52,524 nt of DNA, from the NCBI GenBank assembly GCA_026692865.1, contig JAPLNI010000019.1, forward strand, positions 10,469 to 62,992, given 5' to 3'. This document shows positions 37,148-45,179 of this stretch, piece by piece. The notes beneath the pieces were generated by a model. The model had not been told where the DNA came from, did not search any database, and saw only the letters and a list, made by a program, of their open reading frames with translations. The first letter of the stretch is position 1. Each line of letters starts with the position of its first letter. The position numbers and the translations under genes are program-made. The DNA is from Planctomycetota bacterium (GTDB lineage: Bacteria; Planctomycetota; Planctomycetia; Pirellulales; Pirellulaceae).

Positions 37148-37645
37148 ATGATTCACGAAGTAACTGGTGACATTCTTTTATCGTCAGCCCAAGCGATCGC
37201 GCACGGGGTGGCACCTAACGACCACTTTGATTCGGGATTGGCTTTGGCCTTACGCGAAAAATGGCCTGCAATGGCGAAGGACTTTCGGCATTACGCACAC
37301 CAATCGCATCCGAAAGCAGGAGAGATTTGGATGTGGGGTGGAACCGGCGGAGCGAGGATATTTAACCTCATGACTCAAGATGGCGAGCATACACATGGAT
37401 CAAGGCCCGGAAAGGCGACCTTGGCAAATGTGAATCATGCCTTACGCCGACTCCACCACGACATCGAGAAATCCGGTGTTACAAGCTTGGCCCTGCCCGC
37501 GTTGGCAACTGGCGTAGGTGGACTAACGTGGAGCGATGTTAAACCACTGATCGAGCAGAGCCTTGGAAGCCTTGCGATTCCCGTATTCGTTTACTCTACG
37601 TATCGCGCGGGTGTTAAAGCCGATGAGATTGGCCTAGATAAATAA
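37148..37645 (+). CDS. macro domain protein (ADP-ribose binding/hydrolase type)
   Basis: 165 residues from the ATG at 37148, preceded by AAAGG; an upstream in-frame start at 37073 adds 25 unconserved residues. The whole protein is one macro domain: EVTGDILLSSAQAIAHGVAP (strand 1 and adenine pocket), FDSGLALALREKWP (the catalytic-loop equivalent) and LPALATGVGGLTW (phosphate loop). The HGVAPNDHFDSG loop resembles the ALC1/TARG1/DarG branch that removes ADP-ribose from protein or DNA. No DarT-like or other ADP-ribosyltransferase partner gene lies in the window, so it is an orphan. Cytoplasmic. Confidence 0.85.
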   Translation: MIHEVTGDILLSSAQAIAHGVAPNDHFDSGLALALREKWPAMAKDFRHYAHQSHPKAGEIWMWGGTGGARIFNLMTQDGEHTHGSRPGKATLANVNHALRRLHHDIEKSGVTSLALPALATGVGGLTWSDVKPLIEQSLGSLAIPVFVYSTYRAGVKADEIGLDK

Positions 37646-37669
37646 TTCTTGTGTCGGACGGCTCAACTT

Positions 37670-37714
37670 AGTTCCGGGAATTTGGAACTGTAGCAGATGT
37701 CGTGAGACATCTGC
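37670..37714. repeat. two hairpins downstream of the macro-domain gene
   Basis: The first hairpin pairs AGTTCC (37670-37675) with GGAACT (37684-37689). The second is a perfect 9-bp stem, GCAGATGTC-GTGA-GACATCTGC, at 37693-37714 with a GNRA-type tetraloop. A weaker CCGAAG...CTTCGG pairing follows to about 37761. No T-run follows, so a classical terminator is unlikely; it looks like another dispersed palindrome between convergent genes. Confidence 0.6.
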
Positions 37715-37803
37715 ATGCCGAAGGGTTGGCAATTGGTCCCATCAACTTCGGAATTCTTAAGAACTCCGCTACCCAAAAATCTAAGCTGCATGCAGCACTA
37801 AGT

Positions 37804-38310
37804 CTAGCGCCGCATGGTTGGCATCGAAGTCCAATCCGCCTCTTCTTGGCTGGTGGGAATTGAAATCACGCGGTTGGCCGGTCCCGGAAAGCTCGCAATT
37901 CTCAACACATCGCGGCAATGTTGATGGCAATTGATGCAAGTGGCAACGCTTTGCATGTAATGAAAAGCCGCGCCGTCTAGATTCTGCTCGTCAGCAAGTT
38001 GCGTTAGCCTGAGTGCTTGCCGACGCAGTTCGCTTCGATATTGACCGTAGATTGAATCTGGATTGGACTCCCACTGGGAAGCGTCGCAAACTTTCTGCAT
38101 CCCTTCGGCTCCCCGTTTGATTTCAGCAAAATCTTTGGATACCAAACCGGTCAGGATGCGTTGTGAATTGGCTAGCTTGGCAAGCATGAGACCTGCAACA
38201 GGTTCGTCCTGACGAGGTGCGACGGCGAACCGATCATTAGCAATGATTCGGACGCCTGAAATGACGATCAGACTGCTTGCCACTAAAACTAACAACCATC
38301 GTGCATTCAT
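37804..38310 (-). CDS. exported monoheme cytochrome c-like protein
   Basis: 168 residues. An N-terminal hydrophobic span (WLLVLVASSLIVISGV, residues 5-20) acts as signal or anchor. One heme c site, CINCH (Cys125-His129), sits after a helical region (AKLANSQRILTGLVSKDFAE; YRSELRRQALRLTQLAD), the layout of cytochrome c' / c556-like four-helix proteins with a C-terminal heme motif. Periplasmic electron transfer or gas binding is likely; the partner is unknown. Confidence 0.75.
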   Translation of the reverse strand: MNARWLLVLVASSLIVISGVRIIANDRFAVAPRQDEPVAGLMLAKLANSQRILTGLVSKDFAEIKRGAEGMQKVCDASQWESNPDSIYGQYRSELRRQALRLTQLADEQNLDGAAFHYMQSVATCINCHQHCRDVLRIASFPGPANRVISIPTSQEEADWTSMPTMRR

Positions 38311-38756
38311 TTTTGGGTCACTTCCGTGTCATGCAGTGGTAAAACTAAGCGGCTATAAACTAATCAGCGGGAAAGCAAAGCCGCGGTATATTCTGTCTCC
38401 TTAGAAAAATCGGTTCATAGCCAAAACATCTTCACTCTTTTGTCTCGCTTGGCTCAAGAACTTTGGACATGCTCACAAATGTACTCACCTGCACACTTCC
38501 GCTTGTGTCATCCTGACACATGATCGCCGAAAGCAGCCAACGTGAAATCAGCGGCGAAAAAAATTGATACTTCTCGGCGAACGCCACCTAATTTTGCCTT
38601 CAGTCGTACTCATCGTCCTACTCGGTGGAGTGATTCTAGGCGCAATTCAAATCGAGTACGAGTACCGCCGATGGCTGAGTACGAGTACGAAGGGACAGGG
38701 CTTACGAATACAAGCTTCAGTCCAATAAAGGCGATAAGTGAGGAGTGTCAAAATTT
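38311..38756. other. gene-free stretch with palindrome and GAGTACGAGTAC repeats
   Basis: A 7-bp hairpin TGTGTCA-TCC-TGACACA lies at 38504-38520. At about 38600-38695 an element contains two direct copies of GAGTACGAGTAC (38653-38664 and about 38678-38690) and a looser inverted relative (GTACTCATCGTCCTACTCGG) before them. A 97-codon plus-strand frame across it (38542-38835) runs into the neighbouring gene and has no features of a real protein. Confidence 0.55.
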
Positions 38757-39821
38757 CTATGCCTGCGCGTATCCGAGCAACTTCATGACTTCATCAGCGC
38801 TTCCCCACGAGAGTGTTAGCCCAGAGCCACCGTGACCGTAGCAGTGGACCATTCGGTCGTGTTGCGGATCCTTTTCAATTCGCAATGAACTTCGAACTGG
38901 CCTTAATCCAACTAAATTTTCGCAGCGACTACCAACCGCGACGATATCACTGAACGCCGCGCACAAATCATGGATTTCATTGCAGATTTCGGAGACGGGG
39001 AAGGTAAACGGTTCGCGTGGGTCCAGATCATCATGAATCTCAATAGCAGTACCTCCACAAATCACATCTTCGACTGTTCCGTGTCGTGGAACGATATAAA
39101 GTGGTCTTTGCTTAAACGGGCCACGATGGAGCAACAGTCCTTGGGGTAACGCGTTTGTTTCGACTCGCACAACGTGACCTGCCAGCAATCGCATGGCCGC
39201 CGTTTCGGGGTCTCTCGCGACTAATTTTTTTGCACCCCAACCAGTGCAGTTTACAACTTTATCGTACGAGTCCAGTAACGGATCCAAACTATCAATCCAA
39301 GCATGTTCGATTGCGACTCGACCCGAGTCCAATGCTCGTTTCGAAAGGTAAGACAAATAGTCAGGCATCCGCGCAACGACCGAATGAAATCGTACTTCTG
39401 AGGTAAAGGAGAACTTGCCAAGTTTTGGAAGATCAAGATCGACTGGTTGTTCTAGTCTACTTAAGTCATAGCGAATGCCGGGGAGATTTCTCCACCAGTA
39501 AACATCATCAATCACACTTAGCAACTCTTCGCGTCCGGCCTCGTCCAACCATTCTCGGAACTCGCAATGCGAAAGTCCCTTTGATGAGTCTGCCGAATCG
39601 GCCATCTGCTGAAGCTCTCGAAGGGTCGCAGAAGCCCACGCGTGATTGTAGGTTCCAATCCAATAGGGTGCCCAGTAAGCCGCAGCGACTGCCGAGGTTG
39701 TCGCGCCCGGAGACTGACCGGTGATTACCGTGACTTGAATATCGCGATTCGAATACTCGGCCAATCGACAAGCAACACTTAAACCGATAACGCCACTGCC
39801 TACAACTGCGATTCGTTCCAC
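38757..39821 (-). CDS. FAD-dependent oxidoreductase, D-amino-acid oxidase-like
   Basis: 354 residues. An N-terminal Rossmann FAD motif (VVGSGVIGLSVACRLAE, residues 5-21) is followed by GATTSAVAAAYWAPYW and VNCTGWGAKKLV. The C-terminal signature VGLRPVRSSLRIEK and VHCYGHGGSGLTLSWG matches D-amino-acid / D-aspartate oxidase, including the substrate-binding Arg of the LRP block. By family it oxidises a D-amino acid to the oxo acid with H2O2 release; the exact substrate is not evident. Its start lies 2 bp after the EboE stop, so it is the last gene of a three-gene operon. Confidence 0.85.
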   Translation of the reverse strand: MERIAVVGSGVIGLSVACRLAEYSNRDIQVTVITGQSPGATTSAVAAAYWAPYWIGTYNHAWASATLRELQQMADSADSSKGLSHCEFREWLDEAGREELLSVIDDVYWWRNLPGIRYDLSRLEQPVDLDLPKLGKFSFTSEVRFHSVVARMPDYLSYLSKRALDSGRVAIEHAWIDSLDPLLDSYDKVVNCTGWGAKKLVARDPETAAMRLLAGHVVRVETNALPQGLLLHRGPFKQRPLYIVPRHGTVEDVICGGTAIEIHDDLDPREPFTFPVSEICNEIHDLCAAFSDIVAVGSRCENLVGLRPVRSSLRIEKDPQHDRMVHCYGHGGSGLTLSWGSADEVMKLLGYAQA

Positions 39822-39823
39822 AA

Positions 39824-41194
39824 CTAAAGATCCTTAGAAAATAAGCTCTTGACGTAAGTAAGTTCGCGACATATGTCGTCAACCAATGAATATTGCTTTC
39901 GTAACATTCTGGGGAGGACTGTCCACGCGTAGGTTTCTACTTCGTAATGTCCTGTAAAAAAATCGGTGAGGAAATCCGGTGTCGAATTTTCGTTCCCCGC
40001 GTTTATAGCGATACCGTTAGCGGTGTTCGGATTCTTCTTGAAAAATGCGAAATCGCTTTCTAACAAAGCGATGCACCGAAGTATTTCCTTTTGCGTCGTC
40101 CCGATTCCGATGCTATCCATCGAGGACTTTACACTTGCTACTTCAGGATCTATCGCTGCAGGAGTACCGGAAGAAATTTGTGAATCCAAACCATTCTCTT
40201 TGGAGTCAAAGAAAATGGGGACGTGAAAATGGACTCGCCAATTCCCGGTAAGTTTATTCGGTGAAGATACACTTGCCAGCAAGTCGGGTAAATCTTCGTG
40301 AAGTACGGTGGGCTTGTTATCGGTCTGGACCGTGGTTTGGTGAAGGTATCGATCTTCTGCAAAGTTTTTGAGTTGATCAAAGGTAGCTTGTTTACCGTCT
40401 GCTGCGATTGAATCCCAATCGATATTGATGGCAGACGATACTTGAACTTTTCCTATACGAAGACCTTCCTCACGATGTTTCGAGAATTCGACAGCTTGAT
40501 CTTCCCGCATGACGGCTGCGTGACAGATGTCATGGCAGACGGTGAGGTGCCTTCGCCGCTTTTCAGATTGCGAAGCATCCTGAAAAAGGTACTCCCGAAA
40601 GAATGTTCGCATGGATGAGTTGTCGGTTAAGTAGCAACCGGGTTCGGGTTCGATTGCCAAGACGATGCATCGACCAGTTTCCTGAAATAGTAGATCGAGT
40701 CGGTCCGCAATCATGCAAAGGTTGTTAGCGGCCCTTTTAAGTTGATCTTGAGTTGGCTTGGGAAAGCCCCATGCGATTGGCAGAGTTGATATGGATCCTG
40801 GGACGCCTGCCGGAAGCAACTGGTCGAGAATAGTGATAAGCAAGTCTGTGTAAATGCGACGTTCGTCTTCCCACCATGTCGGCTGGTAGACACGATGCTT
40901 CACGATTGCTTGGTGGAAGTTACCTTGTGGAAAACCATTCATCGTGAATGGGACCAACTGTTGCGTTGCAAGCCAAGCTTTCAATTCTGCGACGGCTCCA
41001 CCTGCAACGGCGGCTGCTGCGGCCGGTTCAGCCAACCACAGCCCAACGCCCATCGGCTCCTCGGGTTGCCATGCACCGCAGCGAACTAACGACTCGCGAA
41101 TGGGGACGGTGTATTGTTGAAGATTGCTAACGGCGGTAGCCCAGTCGGGGCCTGCGTGGACGTTGGTGCAATAAGCTATATGTCGATTGAGCAT
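39824..41194 (-). CDS. eboE: EboE-type metabolite traffic protein (TIM barrel)
   Basis: 456 residues. Family signatures run the full length: AYCTNVHAGPDWATAVSNL, GVGLWLAEPA, FTMNGFPQGNFH, PTWWEDERRIYTDLL, GSISTLPIAWGFP, LAIEPEPGCYL, CHDICHAAV, IGKVQVSSAINI, WRVHFHVPIF and HYEVETYAWTVLP. EboE belongs to the EDB/ebo cluster, linked in other bacteria to moving secondary-metabolite precursors to the periplasm; the barrel carries xylose-isomerase-like metal residues. An insertion of about 35 residues after HVPIF is not typical. None of the usual partners (eboA, B, C, D, F) is nearby. The start abuts the stop of the M41-like gene (TAGATG), indicating coupled translation. Confidence 0.85.
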   Translation of the reverse strand: MLNRHIAYCTNVHAGPDWATAVSNLQQYTVPIRESLVRCGAWQPEEPMGVGLWLAEPAAAAAVAGGAVAELKAWLATQQLVPFTMNGFPQGNFHQAIVKHRVYQPTWWEDERRIYTDLLITILDQLLPAGVPGSISTLPIAWGFPKPTQDQLKRAANNLCMIADRLDLLFQETGRCIVLAIEPEPGCYLTDNSSMRTFFREYLFQDASQSEKRRRHLTVCHDICHAAVMREDQAVEFSKHREEGLRIGKVQVSSAINIDWDSIAADGKQATFDQLKNFAEDRYLHQTTVQTDNKPTVLHEDLPDLLASVSSPNKLTGNWRVHFHVPIFFDSKENGLDSQISSGTPAAIDPEVASVKSSMDSIGIGTTQKEILRCIALLESDFAFFKKNPNTANGIAINAGNENSTPDFLTDFFTGHYEVETYAWTVLPRMLRKQYSLVDDICRELTYVKSLFSKDL

Positions 41195-41683
41195 CTATCC
41201 GTCAATCCAGCGGTGAACGGTTTCATGTATTTCTTCATACTCGATCGTTTCGTGAGCCAGTAGAAGGTCTGCAATCTCTGCGACTGCGCACCAATGATCT
41301 TGTCTTTTTAAGATTTGATAAAGCTCATCCGACAGTCTTTCGAGTAGTTTTAAGCGATCTTGATCGGATTTTTGACTTTCGATCGAAGCTTCCCAAGCCG
41401 AATTCCAATCGTTTGCAAACTCAGGAATAAAAGCTGGATGAAGGGATTCTTCACGATAAACGAGCTCTGCGGCTGGCCCGGCTAGGTAAACGAGTGATTG
41501 CGCGACCCATCGCGGTCGTCCTTTCCATTTTACGCGCACGTCCCCCCATCGAAACGGTCCATCGTCGTGATCTGGAGCGATTGTCGCCCATTCGACTTTT
41601 CCGCCTAGTAGGACTGCGACGACACAGTGGCCGGCCTCGTGATAGGCGGTCCATTCTTCGGGCTGATTTGGTTGGCTTTGCAT
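41195..41683 (-). CDS. M41-like zinc peptidase domain protein without AAA module
   Basis: 162 residues. TAYHEAGHCVVAVLLGG (HEAGH, His15-Glu16-His19) is the exact zinc motif of FtsH-type M41 peptidases, followed by SLVYLAGPAAELVY and FANDWNSAWE, where Asp92 matches the third zinc ligand of FtsH (N-D...A). There is no AAA+ ATPase and no membrane span, so it is a free-standing peptidase domain. Function is unknown; it may act on folded or flexible substrates in the cytoplasm without ATP. First gene of the operon with eboE and the D-amino-acid-oxidase-like gene. Confidence 0.8.
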   Translation of the reverse strand: MQSQPNQPEEWTAYHEAGHCVVAVLLGGKVEWATIAPDHDDGPFRWGDVRVKWKGRPRWVAQSLVYLAGPAAELVYREESLHPAFIPEFANDWNSAWEASIESQKSDQDRLKLLERLSDELYQILKRQDHWCAVAEIADLLLAHETIEYEEIHETVHRWIDG

Positions 41684-41827
41684 TATGACGGTGTTATCTG
41701 ATTTGTAACAATATTTCGTTGGCCTTCATGAATTTTATTTTCATATCCGGCTGGCATTGGGTTGACGAGAACTAGCCCAGGCAATCACAATCGACAGATA
41801 GTAAAGAACCTAGGAGTGAAATCCATC

Positions 41828-43081
41828 TTGAGCAATATCCCAACAACCAGCACTCGTAACGTTTTAGTCGAAGGATTCGACTACGAAAGCGACGTCGATG
41901 GTACCCTCGCGTCATCGGAAGTAAATATCGAATCGGGATTCGAAGAGCATGCTCTATCGAAGCCGTCTACCTTTGGTATTTGGGTGGAAGTCGTCGCGGT
42001 CGCTTTGTTCGCTTTTGGTTTATCGGGTGTGCTCAGTAACGTTTCTGCGATCTGGGAAAATCTAGGTGTTGTTTCGTCCTTATTCTTTACGACGATCGGA
42101 TTGTCGGTCGGGTTCACCAGTGGCGAACGTGACGGCGATCCAAGTCAACTGCGAATGATTACCGCAATGGTGATCGCCTTGGCAAGCGTTGGTTTTGCTG
42201 CTCTGAGTTTGGTGCAAGGAGGCTTCACCATATGGGTCTGGCCAACAGCACTTGCGGTAACTTGTAGTCTTGCATTTTGGTCTCTTTTGCGACTGACCGG
42301 CGAGACAGCTTTGCGATGCGTATCTCTGGGGGCAGCGTTTGTGGCTCCGTTGTTGCTTGTGTCAGGGCCTTTTGCTGATAACTTTTATGCGAACATTAAT
42401 CTTATCGCGATTTGGTTTGCATCGACGTTCTTTGATATGGCATCCATCTCGTATGGAGTTCGCGATTTAGGATTTCAGTTCGTTGGTGGCGAGATTACGT
42501 CGATGGCTTCATCGAATAACTTCGCGGGGATCGCGGGGCCGATTGGCTTGGCTCTAGCAACCAGCGTGATTCTTCGACAGTCGCTGATTTTGACTGCGAT
42601 GTCGGGCCTTTCCGCTGTTGCATGGTGGTCGATTTTTCGAGGGCTGGTTTGTCTATCGGCAGCACAGAACTCGCAGATTTTTGGTACTTGGGATTCGGTC
42701 GCAATGCCGCTATACGCTTGGCTTCTTTTGATGATGGTTATCGTTGGGACACAAGTATTCCTGAGTTCGTTTTTCGCTCCGCTTCCACTGGACGATCGTC
42801 CAATTGATCATCCGATTCTGCCACAGATATACAATTTCGTGGTTAGCTTCCCGCAGACGGGCCCCAAGCATGCCGCTTTGTTTGTTCCGTATCGTCGACC
42901 GGTAGTTGAGTCGGATGATCGAGAGCAAGACGACGATTACATCACTTCGGATGATTCCCCTTCAGGAATTCAAACCGATCACGAAATGCACCAACGCGAT
43001 GATTCGCATGAACATGTCGAAGATTGGGAACCGACCGTCAAATCAACCAGTCGTTTCGATCGAAAAAGTCCTATTGAGTGA
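41828..43081 (+). CDS. polytopic membrane protein, possibly a degenerate exosortase
   Basis: 417 residues if translation starts at the TTG at 41828, 11 bp after AGGAG; a longer frame begins at 41762. An acidic N-terminal stretch of about 45 residues precedes eight or nine hydrophobic spans, then an Asp/His-rich cytoplasmic-type tail (QTDHEMHQRDDSHEH). The segment GGEITSMASSNNFAGIAGP, followed by a span containing ILRQS and ending AWWSIFRGL, has the spacing of the exosortase active-site region (G...ACSG...R...N..R). However, the catalytic Cys is not present (NFAG) and I find no matching His. It may be an exosortase-fold relative without activity, or an unrelated membrane protein. It is followed by the TPR gene 22 bp downstream. 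Confidence 0.5.
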   Translation: MSNIPTTSTRNVLVEGFDYESDVDGTLASSEVNIESGFEEHALSKPSTFGIWVEVVAVALFAFGLSGVLSNVSAIWENLGVVSSLFFTTIGLSVGFTSGERDGDPSQLRMITAMVIALASVGFAALSLVQGGFTIWVWPTALAVTCSLAFWSLLRLTGETALRCVSLGAAFVAPLLLVSGPFADNFYANINLIAIWFASTFFDMASISYGVRDLGFQFVGGEITSMASSNNFAGIAGPIGLALATSVILRQSLILTAMSGLSAVAWWSIFRGLVCLSAAQNSQIFGTWDSVAMPLYAWLLLMMVIVGTQVFLSSFFAPLPLDDRPIDHPILPQIYNFVVSFPQTGPKHAALFVPYRRPVVESDDREQDDDYITSDDSPSGIQTDHEMHQRDDSHEHVEDWEPTVKSTSRFDRKSPIE

Positions 43082-43103
43082 TCCTTTGAAGCGAAGATAA
43101 CGT

Positions 43104-44957
43104 ATGACTTTTTATAATCAGATAAGCGGCTGGCGAACCTTTCTTGTACGCTTGCCGGGGTTTTTGACTTCTTGGGAATCTTTTCTGGGAAGCATTCTGG
43201 AAGGTTGGTCTGAATGGTCTCGGACTAGACAATGGTGGCTGGTGGCCGTCACCGCGCCACTTGCGATCGCTTTAGTTTCGACGATCGTCAGCGTCGGCTT
43301 CTTTCGGCTCCAGAGTGGTGATGGAATCGCGCAGTCCCTCGTCAACAAAGTCGACCGAACGTTAGGCTATGAAGCAACCTTGCAAAGCTCCATGGAAGCG
43401 CACATGCAACGCAATGCCCTCCGAGCCAACTCCGAACCTGCAGTCAATTCAAACGAATCTGACGCAAACCCTGCAGATGAGCCCGAGTTATCGAAGGAGT
43501 CAAAGCTTTTGGAGGAGGTTGACCTGCTTTTGGAGCGGGCTCAAAAACTAAGCCCGGATAATTCGCAAATCAAGTTACGCAAAGCTCTCATTGCTGCCAA
43601 GCGAGGAAACCATGAACGCGCCGATACCCTGATGAAAGAGCTCACGCGGAAAGAAATAACAATCATCAGTCCGGCCCATGCATGGGCCGCTATTGCTATG
43701 CTCGGTAGCAAGAAGGCCCCAGAGCCTGGAGACCAGGAAGAATTAGAACAACACCTACAGCATGCCGCTGAATGGAAAAATATTGATCCTGCTCTTCTTA
43801 CAATCTACAGCACCATGCTTTTGCGTTCAGGAAAAATAGACAGAGCACTCGAACTGGCAAAACAGGCCGCTAAGCTTCGGCCAGAGTTGAACTTGGCTTA
43901 TTCGCAAATCTTAAAGTACGCAGGCCCAGAGCAAGAAAAGGAAATGCAACGGGCAGCGAAAGCAGCCGAAGAAGCATATCGCATGAAGCTTGGGACAGTC
44001 AACGAGCCCGAGAGCGATCGTATTGCATGCGCTAATGCAATCTTGATGACCGATCGCATCGATGTTGCAATGGAACTACTTCGCGAAGGAATGGGAACCG
44101 ACGAAGCACCAAAAGGTGAGGTACGAAGAGTTCTATCCGATTTGTTGATACGCGAGTATCGAAAAGCAAACGTTGGTTGGTTGGCTATCGCATCGGTCGA
44201 GAAAGCAAACCCAGATCAAACAAATCCAGATAAAACAAACCCAACTTCGACTAATACCGATACGACGAAGTTAGATACAGTCGTAATTGCTCCAGATGTT
44301 AGCACGGAAGCAACTGCAATCAAGAAAACAGAACTCGATTGGAGTCATCTCTTAGAGGCCGCCAAGGTCGATCCCGATAATCCCAACGTTGGCCAAGAGA
44401 TCGCTTTCCAAGTTCGCAACAAGCAAAAGACACCCGCCGAATTAAACGATGTCCTGCTTCGGCAACTCAAGCTTGGCAAAGCCTCGACTTCCACTTTGCT
44501 TCTAGTGGCCGAGCGTTACCTCGAGCGTGATAAACTTCCGGAAGCGAGAATTTTGTGGGAGCAGATTCTCGAAAAGGACCCTTACTGTCTACCCGCGATG
44601 AACAACTTGTCAGTGACGATCAGCCGCGACCAACCACCAGACTCGCAACGCGCTTTAGACATTATCGATCGCGCTTATCGAGCTTTTCCAAGGAATGCCG
44701 AGCTTTGCGATAGCTACGGCGAGATTCTTATGAATCTCGGTCGCTCCATGGAAGCAGTCTCCAAGTACGAAGAAGCAATCAAAATTGATCCAAGTCGCGT
44801 TGGATCACGAATTAGACTCGCCCAGTGCTACCGCTACGCTGGACTTTCCGACGTGGCCGCCGAGCAGGATCGAATCGTTGAAGAACTAAAGAAAGCAGTG
44901 CAGAACGCAAAAGAGAAGGAGAAGGAAAACACCAAAGAAACACCATCTACGAAATGA
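43104..44957 (+). CDS. membrane-anchored TPR-repeat protein
   Basis: 617 residues. One membrane span near the N-terminus (WWLVAVTAPLAIALVSTIVS, about 44-63) precedes a soluble tetratricopeptide region: ELLLERAQKLSP-like helices, NHERADTLMKELTRKE, GKIDRALELAKQAAKLRPEL, KLPEARILWEQILEKDPYCL and GRSMEAVSKYEEAIKIDPSR. A low-complexity Asn/Thr/Pro/Lys linker (about 365-400, NPDQTNPDKTNP) separates two TPR blocks, and the end is Lys/Glu-rich. TPR proteins are scaffolds; this one probably works with the membrane protein encoded just upstream, since the two genes look co-transcribed. Confidence 0.8.
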   Translation: MTFYNQISGWRTFLVRLPGFLTSWESFLGSILEGWSEWSRTRQWWLVAVTAPLAIALVSTIVSVGFFRLQSGDGIAQSLVNKVDRTLGYEATLQSSMEAHMQRNALRANSEPAVNSNESDANPADEPELSKESKLLEEVDLLLERAQKLSPDNSQIKLRKALIAAKRGNHERADTLMKELTRKEITIISPAHAWAAIAMLGSKKAPEPGDQEELEQHLQHAAEWKNIDPALLTIYSTMLLRSGKIDRALELAKQAAKLRPELNLAYSQILKYAGPEQEKEMQRAAKAAEEAYRMKLGTVNEPESDRIACANAILMTDRIDVAMELLREGMGTDEAPKGEVRRVLSDLLIREYRKANVGWLAIASVEKANPDQTNPDKTNPTSTNTDTTKLDTVVIAPDVSTEATAIKKTELDWSHLLEAAKVDPDNPNVGQEIAFQVRNKQKTPAELNDVLLRQLKLGKASTSTLLLVAERYLERDKLPEARILWEQILEKDPYCLPAMNNLSVTISRDQPPDSQRALDIIDRAYRAFPRNAELCDSYGEILMNLGRSMEAVSKYEEAIKIDPSRVGSRIRLAQCYRYAGLSDVAAEQDRIVEELKKAVQNAKEKEKENTKETPSTK

Positions 44958-45171
44958 AACTTGAACACAAGCTTTCGTACCAGAATCGCCTCCATTTAGG
45001 CGAGTCTTTGCGAGACTCACAAGAAAATCGGCCCGTGAAACACCACTATCTGACGATCTTGAGCCGCTGGCGCTAGCCGCGTTATTGTATGTCCCTGCGC
45101 AAGCGAATGGTTAGTCTTTTGAACTCGGCTAGCGCCTAAAGCTCAATACTTTAAGCGTTGAGCCGTTCGCG
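44958..45171. other. convergent intergenic region with repeats
   Basis: Between the TPR gene and the RND pump gene lies a 6-bp hairpin GAGTCT-TTGCG-AGACTC at about 45002-45018, followed by family B repeat arms (annotated separately). Possibly a bidirectional transcription end, but no T-tract typical of an intrinsic terminator is seen. Confidence 0.45.
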
Positions 45172-45179
45172 TTAGCCCA
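45059..45179. repeat. family B repeats at the 3' end of the RND pump gene
   Basis: Three arms: TTGAGCCGCTGGCGCTAGCC (45059-45078), CGGCTAGCGCC...GCTCAA (about 45126-45146, inverted) and TTGAGCCGTTCGCGTTAGCC (45158-45177). The last one overlaps the end of the pump gene: its TTAGCC supplies the TAA stop codon on the minus strand. Confidence 0.7.

Noticed and set aside
37670-37714. Intrinsic terminator
   Set aside because: A good stem but no following T-run on either strand.
38542-38835. 97-codon plus-strand frame
   Set aside because: It runs through the GAGTACGAGTAC repeat and into the antisense of the oxidase gene, with no start signal.
38757-41683. Complete ebo (EDB) cluster
   Set aside because: Only eboE is recognisable; no UbiA-like prenyltransferase, dehydroquinate-synthase-like or TatD-like genes adjoin it.
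41762-41827. Longer start for the membrane protein gene
   Set aside because: It needs a TTG without a ribosome binding site, while the TTG at 41828 has AGGAG at suitable distance.
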